From Mycobacterium sp. (GTDB lineage: Bacteria > Actinomycetota > Actinomycetes > Mycobacteriales > Mycobacteriaceae): a DNA stretch of 64,000 nt. The notes under the pieces are model-generated. The model made no database searches and was not told the origin of the DNA. It saw only the letters and a program-made list of their open reading frames with translations. Shown piece after piece: positions 8,968 through 18,264 of the stretch (positions within the stretch are counted from its first letter, which is position 1; the number at the start of each line of letters is the position of its first letter). The stretch lies in the NCBI GenBank assembly GCA_022841565.1, contig JALHRH010000001.1, forward strand, positions 1-64,000, written 5' to 3'. The position numbers and the translations under genes were made by a program.

Positions 8968-11102
8968 CCACCGGCGTGCACGGGTTGCCCGATGAAACGG
9001 ACTACCACGCGCTCAACGCGCGGCTGAATCTTTACGATGCGGACGGCAAGATTCAGTTCGACAAGGATGTGCTCGCCGCACGCCAGTACTTCCTGGAGCA
9101 TGTCAACCAGAACACGGTGTTTTTTCACAACCAGGACGAAAAGCTCGACTACCTGATTCGTGAGAACTACTACGAGCGTGAGGTTCTCGACCAGTACTCG
9201 CGTAACTTCGTCAAGACTCTGTTGGACCGCGCCTACGCCAAGAAGTTCCGCTTCCCGACGTTTTTGGGCGCGTTCAAGTACTACACCTCCTACACGCTGA
9301 AGACCTTCGACGGAAAGCGCTATCTAGAGCGCTTCGAGGATCGCGTCGTGATGGTCTCGCTCACGTTGGCCGCAGGCGACACCGGACTGGCCGAGAAGCT
9401 GGTCGATGAGATCATCGACGGCCGGTTCCAGCCGGCCACCCCGACGTTCCTGAACTCTGGAAAAAAGCAGCGCGGCGAGCCGGTGAGCTGCTTTTTGCTT
9501 CGCATCGAGGACAACATGGAGTCGATCGGGCGATCCATCAACTCCGCGCTGCAGCTGTCCAAGCGCGGCGGGGGAGTTGCCTTGCTGCTCAGCAACATTC
9601 GTGAACACGGCGCGCCGATCAAGAACATCGAGAACCAATCCTCGGGCGTCATCCCGATCATGAAGCTGCTCGAGGACTCCTTCTCCTACGCCAACCAACT
9701 GGGAGCGCGCCAAGGCGCCGGCGCGGTCTACCTCAACGCCCATCACCCCGACATCTACCGCTTCCTGGACACCAAGCGGGAGAACGCCGACGAGAAGATC
9801 CGGATCAAGACGCTGAGTCTGGGCGTGGTGATCCCCGACATCACCTTCGAGCTGGCCAAGAAGAACGAGGACATGTACCTGTTCTCGCCGTACGACGTGG
9901 AACGGGTGTACGGCACGGCATTCGCCGACATCTCGGTGACCGAGAAGTACTACGAGATGGTCGACGACGGGCGCATCCGCAAGACGAAGATCAAAGCCCG
10001 CGAGTTCTTCCAGACCCTCGCCGAGTTGCAATTCGAGTCCGGCTACCCCTACATCATGTTCGAGGACACGGTGAACCGGGCCAACCCCATCGAGGGCAAG
10101 ATCACGCACTCGAACCTGTGCTCGGAAATACTGCAGGTATCTACGCCGTCACTATTCAACGACGACTTGTCGTATGCCAAAGTGGGCAAAGACATTTCGT
10201 GCAACCTGGGGTCTCTGAACATCGCCAAGGCGATGGACTCGCCGGACTTCGCGCAAACCATCGAGGTGGCGATCCGCGCGCTGACCGCGGTGAGCGACCA
10301 GACCCACATCACGTCGGTGCCGTCAATCGAGCAGGGCAACAACGACTCCCACGCAATCGGGCTGGGGCAGATGAACCTGCACGGCTACCTGGCTCGCGAG
10401 GAGATCTTCTACGGCTCCGAAGAAGGCATCGACTTCACCGACGTCTACTTCTATACGGTGCTCTACCACGCGTTGCGTGCGTCGAACCGCATTGCGATCG
10501 AACGAGGCTCGCACTTCAAGGGTTTCGAGCGGTCCAAGTACGCCTCGGGGGAGTTCTTCGACAAGTACACCGAGCAGGCGTGGGAGCCGGCAACCGAGAA
10601 GGTGCGCCAGCTCTTTTCCAAAGCCGGCATCCGCATCCCCAACCAGGACGACTGGAAGCGGCTCAAGGAATCGGTGCAAAGGCACGGCATCTACAACCAG
10701 AACCTGCAGGCGGTGCCGCCGACCGGGTCGATCTCCTACATCAACCATTCGACGTCGTCGATTCACCCGATCGTGTCGAAGGTGGAGATCCGCAAGGAGG
10801 GCAAGATCGGCCGCGTCTACTACCCGGCGCCCTACATGACCAACGACAACCTGCAGTACTACCAGGACGCCTACGAGATAGGCTACGAGAAGATCATCGA
10901 CACCTACGCTGCGGCCACCCAACACGTGGACCAGGGGCTCTCGCTGACGCTGTTCTTCAAGGACACCGCCACCACGCGTGACGTGAACAAGGCGCAGATC
11001 TACGCCTGGCGCAAGGGAATCAAGACGCTGTACTACATCCGGCTGCGCCAGATGGCGCTGGAAGGGACAGAGGTGGAGGGCTGCGTGTCCTGCATGCTGT
11101 AG
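8937..11102 (+). CDS. nrdE: class Ib ribonucleoside-diphosphate reductase alpha subunit NrdE
   Basis: Near-complete recognisable NrdE sequence ([24 protein letters not shown] ... [25 protein letters not shown]). GTG start at 8937 overlaps the nrdI 3' end. Confidence 0.97.
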   Translation: MPPTVIAEPVTTGVHGLPDETDYHALNARLNLYDADGKIQFDKDVLAARQYFLEHVNQNTVFFHNQDEKLDYLIRENYYEREVLDQYSRNFVKTLLDRAYAKKFRFPTFLGAFKYYTSYTLKTFDGKRYLERFEDRVVMVSLTLAAGDTGLAEKLVDEIIDGRFQPATPTFLNSGKKQRGEPVSCFLLRIEDNMESIGRSINSALQLSKRGGGVALLLSNIREHGAPIKNIENQSSGVIPIMKLLEDSFSYANQLGARQGAGAVYLNAHHPDIYRFLDTKRENADEKIRIKTLSLGVVIPDITFELAKKNEDMYLFSPYDVERVYGTAFADISVTEKYYEMVDDGRIRKTKIKAREFFQTLAELQFESGYPYIMFEDTVNRANPIEGKITHSNLCSEILQVSTPSLFNDDLSYAKVGKDISCNLGSLNIAKAMDSPDFAQTIEVAIRALTAVSDQTHITSVPSIEQGNNDSHAIGLGQMNLHGYLAREEIFYGSEEGIDFTDVYFYTVLYHALRASNRIAIERGSHFKGFERSKYASGEFFDKYTEQAWEPATEKVRQLFSKAGIRIPNQDDWKRLKESVQRHGIYNQNLQAVPPTGSISYINHSTSSIHPIVSKVEIRKEGKIGRVYYPAPYMTNDNLQYYQDAYEIGYEKIIDTYAAATQHVDQGLSLTLFFKDTATTRDVNKAQIYAWRKGIKTLYYIRLRQMALEGTEVEGCVSCML

Positions 11103-11123
11103 GGCTGTGGCCGGGAGACTGGT

Positions 11124-14100
11124 TCATTCCCAGATCAGGACATTTGGAAGGGTAGGGGCGACGCGACGTAACGCCGTGTACCCTGCCCCCGAAATGCCGC
11201 GGAACAGGCCAAGGTTGAAGCGGTTCGTCCCGGTGCTCCAGCGGTAAGTGCCCCGTTTCTGGGCGCTCAGCACGACCGACGAAAGCCACTGCGAGGCGCG
11301 GTCGTGCAGTGCCTTTTCGCCAAGCACATTGCCTGCCTCCCAAAAGAACTCGACACTACCCAGCGTGCCGCAACACAAGGTGTCGGTCGCGCCGGGCCAT
11401 CCCCGCACGGTAGCCGCCAGTGCGCGGCCGATATCGGTTCGCAGGTCGACGTCGGGCAGCGCGGCGCATCTCATCGTCGCGGCGCGGGCCAGGCCGATAC
11501 CGGGAGCCCCATGACACCACTTGCAGGGCCACGCGGCCGGGTCGCTGCGCAGGTCGGGCCAGTTGCTCTGGTCAGCATCGAAGAACGCATTCTCGAAGGC
11601 CAGGCATTCTTTCGCTGCGGTGGCGAATTCGTCGGAACCGGTGAGCGAAGACAGCGACCCCAGGGCGTAGGCGAAGCCCGCCGCTCCGTGTGACATACCG
11701 GTGATAGGCCGGGCGAAACCGGGCGTGAGCCATGTCCGTTGGCCCGGCGGTCCGACGCGGGATTGGGCCAGCAGGTGCCTGCCGCACGTGACGGCGCGCT
11801 CGAGCGCGTCACCCGAGCCCGTCTGCCGGTGGAGTCGAAGTAGGCCCAAGATTGCGCCGGCGCTGCCGCCCAGGACGTCGAACTGCCGATCCGCCGCGAC
11901 GAGCTCGTCGGTGACCAGTTCGGCCACCAGGTGAGCATCCGAGAGCAACTCGCTGTCGTTCAGCAGATCCGAGATGACTGCCAGGCTGTAGATGATTGAT
12001 CCCAGTCCGAAGCCGCCACCCAGACCCAGTAAGCGGGCGAGACGTCCGGGGTTGCGGCCGTGCAGTCTGTGCCGTAAGTCGGCGAGCGCGGCCGACGCAA
12101 GATCGCATGACGACCCGGTTTCTGTGACGAGGGCGTGCGCGGCCAAAAACAACGCGATGCCGCAAGCGCCGTTGTATAGATCGTGTCCAAGCGTGACCAG
12201 TTGCGAGACCTCGTTGTCGCCCAGCCAGTCGAGCCCGATCCACGCCGCTGACGAGCCCTCGCGAAAGGCACAGTCATTCAGCGTTCGCACGGCCCTTTCG
12301 GCGGCCACGTGGAACACCTCATGGCTCGTTGCGCCGTCGGTGTCGCAGGGATCCAGCGGGTGCAGGGTCAGGCAGGCCGCCCGGCGTCTCAGGCTGGCGG
12401 TGCTCACCTCAATCACCTCCGTTTGCCGGGCAGTCTGCACCTCATCCAGGTTGCGCAATCGTTCGCGCGCCCGATCGAGACCCAAAATTCCTTCCACGAC
12501 AACTGATGTCCCCGTTGCGTCCGAGATGTCGTTGCCGTCGCTGCGCATCACGAAATGCGGCACATTCAACTCCACCAACGCGGCGCGCTCCGCGGACTGC
12601 AGCAGCCACATGGGATCGTCCTCCTGCTCCCAATCGGACAGCCTGGCAACGAAATCCGCCTGAGCCGACCACATAGCACCGTCATCCATCGCCTGGTGGT
12701 CTCGGAGACGCTCCAGCAGCATGTAGTAGAACCGCGTCGGCCGGAGGACCTTTCGCACGGTCACACCGGCGAATCCGGCGAAGAGGGCCTCGGAGCGCTG
12801 CTGCCGCAGGAACGACGCGTATTCAGCGAAGCCCGAGGCGAGATCATCGACGTAATCGCCGGGGAGGGCGTACCGGCCATCGACATGGGGCCGGTTCGGC
12901 AGCACCTTCTCAGTGTCCGCGATCAACCCTGGACGCATCGCATCGGAATTGATGTCGAACCAGGTGAGGGTCTCGCGCGACTTCGAATCGGAGGCGATGC
13001 CGCCTATGGAGAAGAGTTTGCCGGATTGCGTGCCGTACACGGGAAGCAGACCCACCGTCATCACCGAGTTGTTGACCGCTGCCTGGGCGGCTTCGAAAGC
13101 GCGACCGCGACCCTCGGCCTCGGCGCTGCGCACCTGCGATGCCTGCGACGCCTGCATGATCATTTCCAGATCGATCGGCACCGGATATTCACCGGCCGCG
13201 ATCATGTTCTCTTGGTGCATGTCGACACCGGCGAAGCAGTAGAACAGCGCGAGCCAGGCGCCGGTGCGGCGGAAGAACCGCCGAAAGCCTTCGCTATCGG
13301 CACAACTCGGGTGCTCGACATACTCAGTCCAGCCGTAACCGTCGCGTGCCAGGACTCGAACTGCCTTGAGGTCTATGGGCGCCTTGACGTTCAGTTCGTC
13401 GATCAGCGTGTGCCATGCGGCATCGGCGCGCAGATCCTTGGGCTTGTACACGACCCGATGACCGTCGTCGAAGGTGATGACTCGCACGGTGCGGCCGAAA
13501 TTGTGCGGGTCCGACAGACTGCCATCGATGCTGCTGATATCGGTGCTGGCGCCGGCATCCAGTAGTTCGCGTCTGATGGCGGGCAGATCGTCACGCAGCC
13601 GGCTGAGTAGCTCGCGCGAAGAATCGAGCCATTGCCGGGTGAGTGAAGCCATGAGCCGCAACAAGACTGGTTTGTCCTCGAAGAGTTGATGCAGGCCGAC
13701 CGACCTCATGTCGGAAATGAACTCTTCGTAGTGGGCGGTCGAACCCGGGGCGGCGGCGTCTCGACCTTCGCGATCGGTGGCGAAGCGCTCGTAGATCGCC
13801 GGTGCTGCGAGGCGCGAGAGCTCGATCGACAGAGAGCGGCGCAGGCCCAGTCTCACTCCCGGGCTCAGGTCGGTGCCGACGGCAGCATCCGGACGTTGCC
13901 AAAGGCGCGCATCCGCTTGGCGGACAACCGGTTCGAGCAATTCTTCGAATGGGCTGCGGTCCGACCCGAAGACAAGCGGATTCGCGACACCGTCGGCGTC
14001 ATCGAGCAACCCCGCAGCAATCCAGGCAGCGTCTTCGATCCACGGTGGCGCGGGCCGCGAAGGGTTGCGGCGCACAGTGGAGAACCTTGCCAGCACCCTG

Positions 14101-14372
14101 TCCATCGACAGCCCGTCGCGTCGGAGTCGTCGGGCCAATAGCATCCAGTCTCCGCTCGCCGACGAACGACACCATGCAGCCAGCCGGCGGGCGGCCACGT
14201 CGCTGTCGCCTTTCTGGCCCGGCAACTGCTCGAACTGGTCAGAAAGCAGTTCGTCAATCGTCGCGGCCCGAGAAATCAAGCGTTCGTGGTCTTCCCGCAT
14301 CTCTGTCCCGGTCTGCAGGGGTGCTGTCTCGTTGCGATCAGGGTAGACCGACATCGAGTCCGCCGTGTCCAC
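11124..14372 (-). CDS. lanM: class II lanthipeptide synthetase LanM (CCG-type cyclase)
   Basis: DUF4135-type dehydratase motifs (RVVYKPKDL, GVDMHQENMI, PVPIDLEMIMQ, LRPTRFYYMLLERL) plus LanC-like cyclase motifs (GMSHGAAGFAYAL, WPCKWCHGAPGIGLAR, DTLCCGTLGSVEF). Confidence 0.93.
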   Translation of the reverse strand: MDTADSMSVYPDRNETAPLQTGTEMREDHERLISRAATIDELLSDQFEQLPGQKGDSDVAARRLAAWCRSSASGDWMLLARRLRRDGLSMDRVLARFSTVRRNPSRPAPPWIEDAAWIAAGLLDDADGVANPLVFGSDRSPFEELLEPVVRQADARLWQRPDAAVGTDLSPGVRLGLRRSLSIELSRLAAPAIYERFATDREGRDAAAPGSTAHYEEFISDMRSVGLHQLFEDKPVLLRLMASLTRQWLDSSRELLSRLRDDLPAIRRELLDAGASTDISSIDGSLSDPHNFGRTVRVITFDDGHRVVYKPKDLRADAAWHTLIDELNVKAPIDLKAVRVLARDGYGWTEYVEHPSCADSEGFRRFFRRTGAWLALFYCFAGVDMHQENMIAAGEYPVPIDLEMIMQASQASQVRSAEAEGRGRAFEAAQAAVNNSVMTVGLLPVYGTQSGKLFSIGGIASDSKSRETLTWFDINSDAMRPGLIADTEKVLPNRPHVDGRYALPGDYVDDLASGFAEYASFLRQQRSEALFAGFAGVTVRKVLRPTRFYYMLLERLRDHQAMDDGAMWSAQADFVARLSDWEQEDDPMWLLQSAERAALVELNVPHFVMRSDGNDISDATGTSVVVEGILGLDRARERLRNLDEVQTARQTEVIEVSTASLRRRAACLTLHPLDPCDTDGATSHEVFHVAAERAVRTLNDCAFREGSSAAWIGLDWLGDNEVSQLVTLGHDLYNGACGIALFLAAHALVTETGSSCDLASAALADLRHRLHGRNPGRLARLLGLGGGFGLGSIIYSLAVISDLLNDSELLSDAHLVAELVTDELVAADRQFDVLGGSAGAILGLLRLHRQTGSGDALERAVTCGRHLLAQSRVGPPGQRTWLTPGFARPITGMSHGAAGFAYALGSLSSLTGSDEFATAAKECLAFENAFFDADQSNWPDLRSDPAAWPCKWCHGAPGIGLARAATMRCAALPDVDLRTDIGRALAATVRGWPGATDTLCCGTLGSVEFFWEAGNVLGEKALHDRASQWLSSVVLSAQKRGTYRWSTGTNRFNLGLFRGISGAGYTALRRVAPTLPNVLIWE

Positions 14373-14447
14373 CGATCGGGGGACAGCAGAACCCCCCGTT
14401 GGGAGGACAGCGTCGGCCGCTACGCGACTGTTATTCTTGGCACGCCA

Positions 14448-14490
14448 AAGATCCGTAATACGGTCAGTGAAGATTCGCAGTATGGATCTT
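14448..14490. promoter_or_regulatory. divergent promoter region with inverted repeats between lanM and the precursor gene
   Basis: AAGATCC(14448-14454)/GGATCTT(14484-14490) arms and internal CCGTA-a-TACGG (14453-14463). Confidence 0.3.
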
Positions 14491-14553
14491 GTGGAATTGT
14501 CAGTCCCGCCGATTCGATCGATCGACCCGGCGGCTCAAAGAAGGGATCGTTCC

Positions 14554-14682
14554 ATGAGCACTGCTCGTACTCTCGACCACGTCAACGACGTATTCACCCG
14601 CAACATCTCTGACGAGGCGCTCGAACTGGCGGGCGACATGTCGGTGGGCGCCCAGATCGTGTTCACCAGCATGCCTTGCTGA
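14554..14682 (+). CDS. lanA: candidate class II lanthipeptide precursor peptide (42 aa; alternative start at 14482 gives 66 aa)
   Basis: MSTARTLDHVNDVFTRNISDEALELAGDMSVGAQIVFTSMPC; AAGAAGGG-like RBS ~8 nt upstream; acidic leader-like segment (ISDEALELAGD) followed by short Ser/Thr core with terminal Cys; divergent from lanM. Confidence 0.7.
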   Translation: MSTARTLDHVNDVFTRNISDEALELAGDMSVGAQIVFTSMPC

Positions 14683-14708
14683 CAGCGCCGCTTTGCTGAT
14701 TCCCGCTC

Positions 14709-14759
14709 GCCGCATCGTCGTCGTCAAAGCCGCTCCGGCATTGACGATGACGATGCGGC
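14709..14759. terminator. bidirectional terminator-like hairpin between lanA (+) and CPBP protease (-)
   Basis: GCCGCATCGTCGTCGTCAA (14709-14727) / TTGACGATGACGATGCGGC (14741-14759): 19-bp stem with one G-T wobble, 13-nt loop; overlaps the 3' end of the CPBP ORF. Confidence 0.65.
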
Positions 14760-15665
14760 TTTCGGTTCGGCAAGCCGATGCTGCGACGAACCGGGCAGCT
14801 GACGCCGCTTGACCCAGAACACCACCGCGACCAACGCAGACAACGCAACAAAAGCCAAACCTGTTTCGCCGACAACCCATTTGGTGGACTGCTTCTCGAT
14901 GGTCAGTGGTGTGCAGATCGACTGCATCCAGACGTTGTGGCTCGCGTGCAAGAAAATGGGGGGCCATACGCTATCCGTCCGCAGCCGAAGCCATGCTTGC
15001 GCGAAGCTCACCGCCACTGCCGCAAAAGTGAACGTTGGCAGTGAATACCACACCGGGACACCCGGAAACAGCATCGGAAAAATGGGGTAATGCCAAGCGG
15101 CCCAGGCCAGCCCGGAAAGCACCGCGACCGGCGCAAACGGCAACCTGCGCGCCAGTTCGGGGACCAGGAACCCCCGCCAACCCAGCTCCTCACCCGCCGC
15201 GGTGGCGACGCTGTACACCATTCCGGCGGAGCCCTCCAAGACCACCAGTAGCGACACGGCCACCCAATCGGGCGCTGCGCCGACCCCGAACGAACGCGCG
15301 ACTTGATGAACATAGGAGGTGTCGGGGAATCCGCCGAGCCCCAGGACGCAGATCCCCAGCAACCCCGCCAAGCAATAGGCAACGGGAATCAGGTAGCCGA
15401 TCACGGCGAAACGGCCGTTCCAGCGCAAGCCCAGAACGCTCAGCGGACGGCCCAGCAGGCGACACGAGAGCATGGCCGCTATCGCCGGCATCCACATCAG
15501 CCCGGCGATGTAGAGCCGATTTGTCGTGCCGGTCGCGATGATCAACGTCCAAAAGGTCGCGCTGAGACACGCGGTCAGCACCACGAACAAGCCCGCGCCG
15601 TACCACGCAGAGCTGTTCCGCCGGGCTTTGGCAATCGGATCGGTAGGGCGTCGCGAAGCGGCCAC
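14724..15665 (-). CDS. CPBP-family (CAAX/Abi-like) intramembrane metalloprotease
   Basis: Multiple TM segments; AAGEELGWRGFLVPEL (EExxxR), AWAAWHYPIF, FLHASHNVWMQS (HxxxN) motifs. Confidence 0.85.
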   Translation of the reverse strand: MAASRRPTDPIAKARRNSSAWYGAGLFVVLTACLSATFWTLIIATGTTNRLYIAGLMWMPAIAAMLSCRLLGRPLSVLGLRWNGRFAVIGYLIPVAYCLAGLLGICVLGLGGFPDTSYVHQVARSFGVGAAPDWVAVSLLVVLEGSAGMVYSVATAAGEELGWRGFLVPELARRLPFAPVAVLSGLAWAAWHYPIFPMLFPGVPVWYSLPTFTFAAVAVSFAQAWLRLRTDSVWPPIFLHASHNVWMQSICTPLTIEKQSTKWVVGETGLAFVALSALVAVVFWVKRRQLPGSSQHRLAEPKAASSSSMPERL

Positions 15666-15842
15666 CAGGTCATCTTCAGGCGACCGGCGGTTCGTCTACA
15701 AGAGCGGGCCGCCCGCCTGCTGATCACGCGAGTAAGCCCAGCCCGGGTCGACCCGCCCGCAACAGCAATCGCGGGTTCTGCAGAAGGGCCGGTCTGCGCA
15801 GGTCAGCGGCTCCCAAGCGGTAAGGTGCTGGACGTGGTGAGA

Positions 15843-16577
15843 ATGCCTCGACCCTCTCTAACCCACCCCGGCCCGAAGCCCGGGGTCAAAGTCGACGCAC
15901 GCAGCGAGCGTTGGCGCGAACACCGCAAGAAGGTGCGCGCCGAGATCGTCGACGCGGCCTTCCGCGCCATCGACCGGCTGGGGCCGGAGCTCAGCGTGCG
16001 GGAGATCGCCGAGGAGGCCGGCACCGCCAAGCCGAAGATCTACCGGCATTTCACCGATAAGTCCGACCTGTTCCTGGCCATCGGGGAACGGTTGCTAGAC
16101 ATGCTGTGGGCGGCCATATTCCCGTCGATCAATCTGGCCACCGACTCGGCCCGCCAAGTGATCCACCGCGCCGTCGAAGAGTTCGTCACCCTTCTTGACC
16201 AGCACCCGAACGTCGTGCGGGTCTTCATGAAGGGCAGCTCCAGCGCCCAGTCGAAGGCCACGGTGCGGACCCTCAATGAAGGCCGCGAGATCACGTTGAC
16301 CATCGCCGAGATGTTCAACAACGAACTGCGGGACATGGATCTCGATTCCGCCGCGCTCGAACTCGCCGCCTTCTCGGCGTTCGGGTGCGCGGCCTCGGCC
16401 ACCGAATGGTGGTTGGGTCCCGAACCCGACAGCCCGCGGCCTATGACCCGCGAGCAGTTCGTCAGCCAACTGACGACCATCATGATGGGCGTCATCGTCG
16501 GCACCGCCGAAACGCTGGGCATCGCGATGGAGCCCGACAAGCCCATCCACGATGCGCTGCCGGCCGCGATGCCGTGA
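15843..16577 (+). CDS. TetR family transcriptional regulator (Rv3050c-like)
   Basis: HTH LSVREIAEEAGTAKPKIYRHFTDKSDLFLAIGERL; start chosen at MPRPSLTHPG. Confidence 0.85.
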   Translation: MPRPSLTHPGPKPGVKVDARSERWREHRKKVRAEIVDAAFRAIDRLGPELSVREIAEEAGTAKPKIYRHFTDKSDLFLAIGERLLDMLWAAIFPSINLATDSARQVIHRAVEEFVTLLDQHPNVVRVFMKGSSSAQSKATVRTLNEGREITLTIAEMFNNELRDMDLDSAALELAAFSAFGCAASATEWWLGPEPDSPRPMTREQFVSQLTTIMMGVIVGTAETLGIAMEPDKPIHDALPAAMP

Positions 16578-16622
16578 GCCGCGCCCCAGCAACGTTGACA
16601 TCGTCGGAACGATCGATAACAC

Positions 16623-16656
16623 TCGGATATATCCGATACCCTGGGTACTGGGTATC
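16623..16656. promoter_or_regulatory. candidate operator(s) upstream of the FMO gene
   Basis: TCGGATA-TATCCGA palindrome (16623-16636) followed by GATACCC-tgggtact-GGGTATC (16635-16656). Confidence 0.45.
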
Positions 16657-16712
16657 TGCGTCTCGGTGAGCGCGTCCCCGCCCAATAGCGGCCACAACAG
16701 GAAAGATCCACC

Positions 16713-18254
16713 ATGACCGATGTCGTGACCTCCGCTACCGAAGCGGCCGAGCAATCGCAGTCGCGGCCGATTCACACCCGCACCATCATCATCGGGACCG
16801 GGTTCTCCGGCCTGGGCATGGCCATCGCGCTGCAGAAACAAGGTGTGGACTTCGTGATTCTGGAGAAGGCCGATGACGTCGGCGGCACCTGGCGCGACAA
16901 CAGCTACCCGGGCTGCGCCTGCGATATCCCGTCGCATCTGTACTCGTACTCTTTCGAACCCAAGCCCGACTGGAAGAACCCGTTCTCGTTACAGCCCGAG
17001 ATCTGGGACTACCTCAAGGGAGTCGCCGAGAAGTACGGGCTGCGTCGCTATATTGAGTTCAACTCCCTGGTCGACCGCGCCTACTGGGACGATGACGAGT
17101 ACCGCTGGCACGTGTTCACCGTCGATGGGCGTGAGTATGTGGCGCAGTTCCTGGTTTCCGGGGCCGGGGCATTACACATTCCGGCCTTCCCCGAAATCGA
17201 GGGCCGCGACGAATTTGCCGGTGCCGCTTTTCATTCCGCGGAATGGGACCACAGCGTCGACCTGACCGGCAAGCGGGTGGCGATCATCGGTACCGGCGCC
17301 AGCGCAATCCAGATCGTGCCCGAGATCGTCGGGCAGGTCGCCGAACTCCAGCTCTACCAACGCACCCCGCCCTGGGTGGTGCCGCGGTCCAACCCCGAGA
17401 TTCCGCCGGCCTTGCGGGCCGCCATGGAGAACGTTCCGGGCTTGCGTGCGCTGACGCGTCTGGCCATCTACTGGGGCCAGGAAGCCCTCGCCTTCGGCAT
17501 GACCAAGCATCCCAACGCGCTGAGATTCATTGAGACGTACTGCAAGTGGAACATCCGGCGTTCGGTCAAGGACCGCGAACTGCGCCGCAAGCTGACGCCG
17601 AAGTACCGCATCGGCTGCAAGCGAATCCTGAACTCGTCCACCTACTACCGCGCCGTTGCGGACCCCAAGACCGTGCTGATCACCGATCCCATCGGCCGGA
17701 TCACCCGCGACGGCATCGTCACCGCCGACGGCCGCGAACATAAGGCGGACGTGATCGTGTACGCCACCGGCTTCCATGTCACCGACTCCTACACCTACGT
17801 TCAGATCAAGGGCCAGCACGGCGAGGATCTGGTAGACCGGTGGAACCGCGAGGGCATCGGCGCCCACCGTGGCATCACCGTCGCCGACATGCCGAACCTG
17901 TTCTTCCTGCTGGGGCCCAACACCGGACTCGGGCACAACTCGGTGGTGTTCATGATCGAGTCGCAGATCCACTATGTAGCCGACGCGATCGCCAGGTGCG
18001 ACAAAGTAGGCGCTCAAGCGCTAGCTCCTACGCGCGAGGCCCAGGACCGGTTCAACGACGAACTGCAGGAGAAGCTGTCCGGCTCGGTGTGGAACAGCGG
18101 TGGCTGCAGCAGCTGGTATCTCGACGAGCACGGCAAGAACACCGTGTTGTGGGGCGGCTACACCTGGCAGTACTGGATGGGCACCCGTTCGGTGAAGCCC
18201 GCAGAGTACCGCTTCCTGGGTGTCGGTACGAAGTCCCGCAAGCCGGTCGCGTGA
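16713..18254 (+). CDS. flavin-containing / Baeyer-Villiger-type monooxygenase (Rv3049c-like)
   Basis: GTGFSGLGMAIAL FAD motif, GGTWRDNSYPGCACDIPSHLYSYSF, IIGTGASAIQ NADPH motif. Confidence 0.93.
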   Translation: MTDVVTSATEAAEQSQSRPIHTRTIIIGTGFSGLGMAIALQKQGVDFVILEKADDVGGTWRDNSYPGCACDIPSHLYSYSFEPKPDWKNPFSLQPEIWDYLKGVAEKYGLRRYIEFNSLVDRAYWDDDEYRWHVFTVDGREYVAQFLVSGAGALHIPAFPEIEGRDEFAGAAFHSAEWDHSVDLTGKRVAIIGTGASAIQIVPEIVGQVAELQLYQRTPPWVVPRSNPEIPPALRAAMENVPGLRALTRLAIYWGQEALAFGMTKHPNALRFIETYCKWNIRRSVKDRELRRKLTPKYRIGCKRILNSSTYYRAVADPKTVLITDPIGRITRDGIVTADGREHKADVIVYATGFHVTDSYTYVQIKGQHGEDLVDRWNREGIGAHRGITVADMPNLFFLLGPNTGLGHNSVVFMIESQIHYVADAIARCDKVGAQALAPTREAQDRFNDELQEKLSGSVWNSGGCSSWYLDEHGKNTVLWGGYTWQYWMGTRSVKPAEYRFLGVGTKSRKPVA

Positions 18255-18264
18255 CAGCGGTTAT

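Noticed and set aside
12555-13565. 336-aa plus-strand ORF antisense to lanM
   Set aside because: No recognisable motifs; LanM frame carries all catalytic residues.
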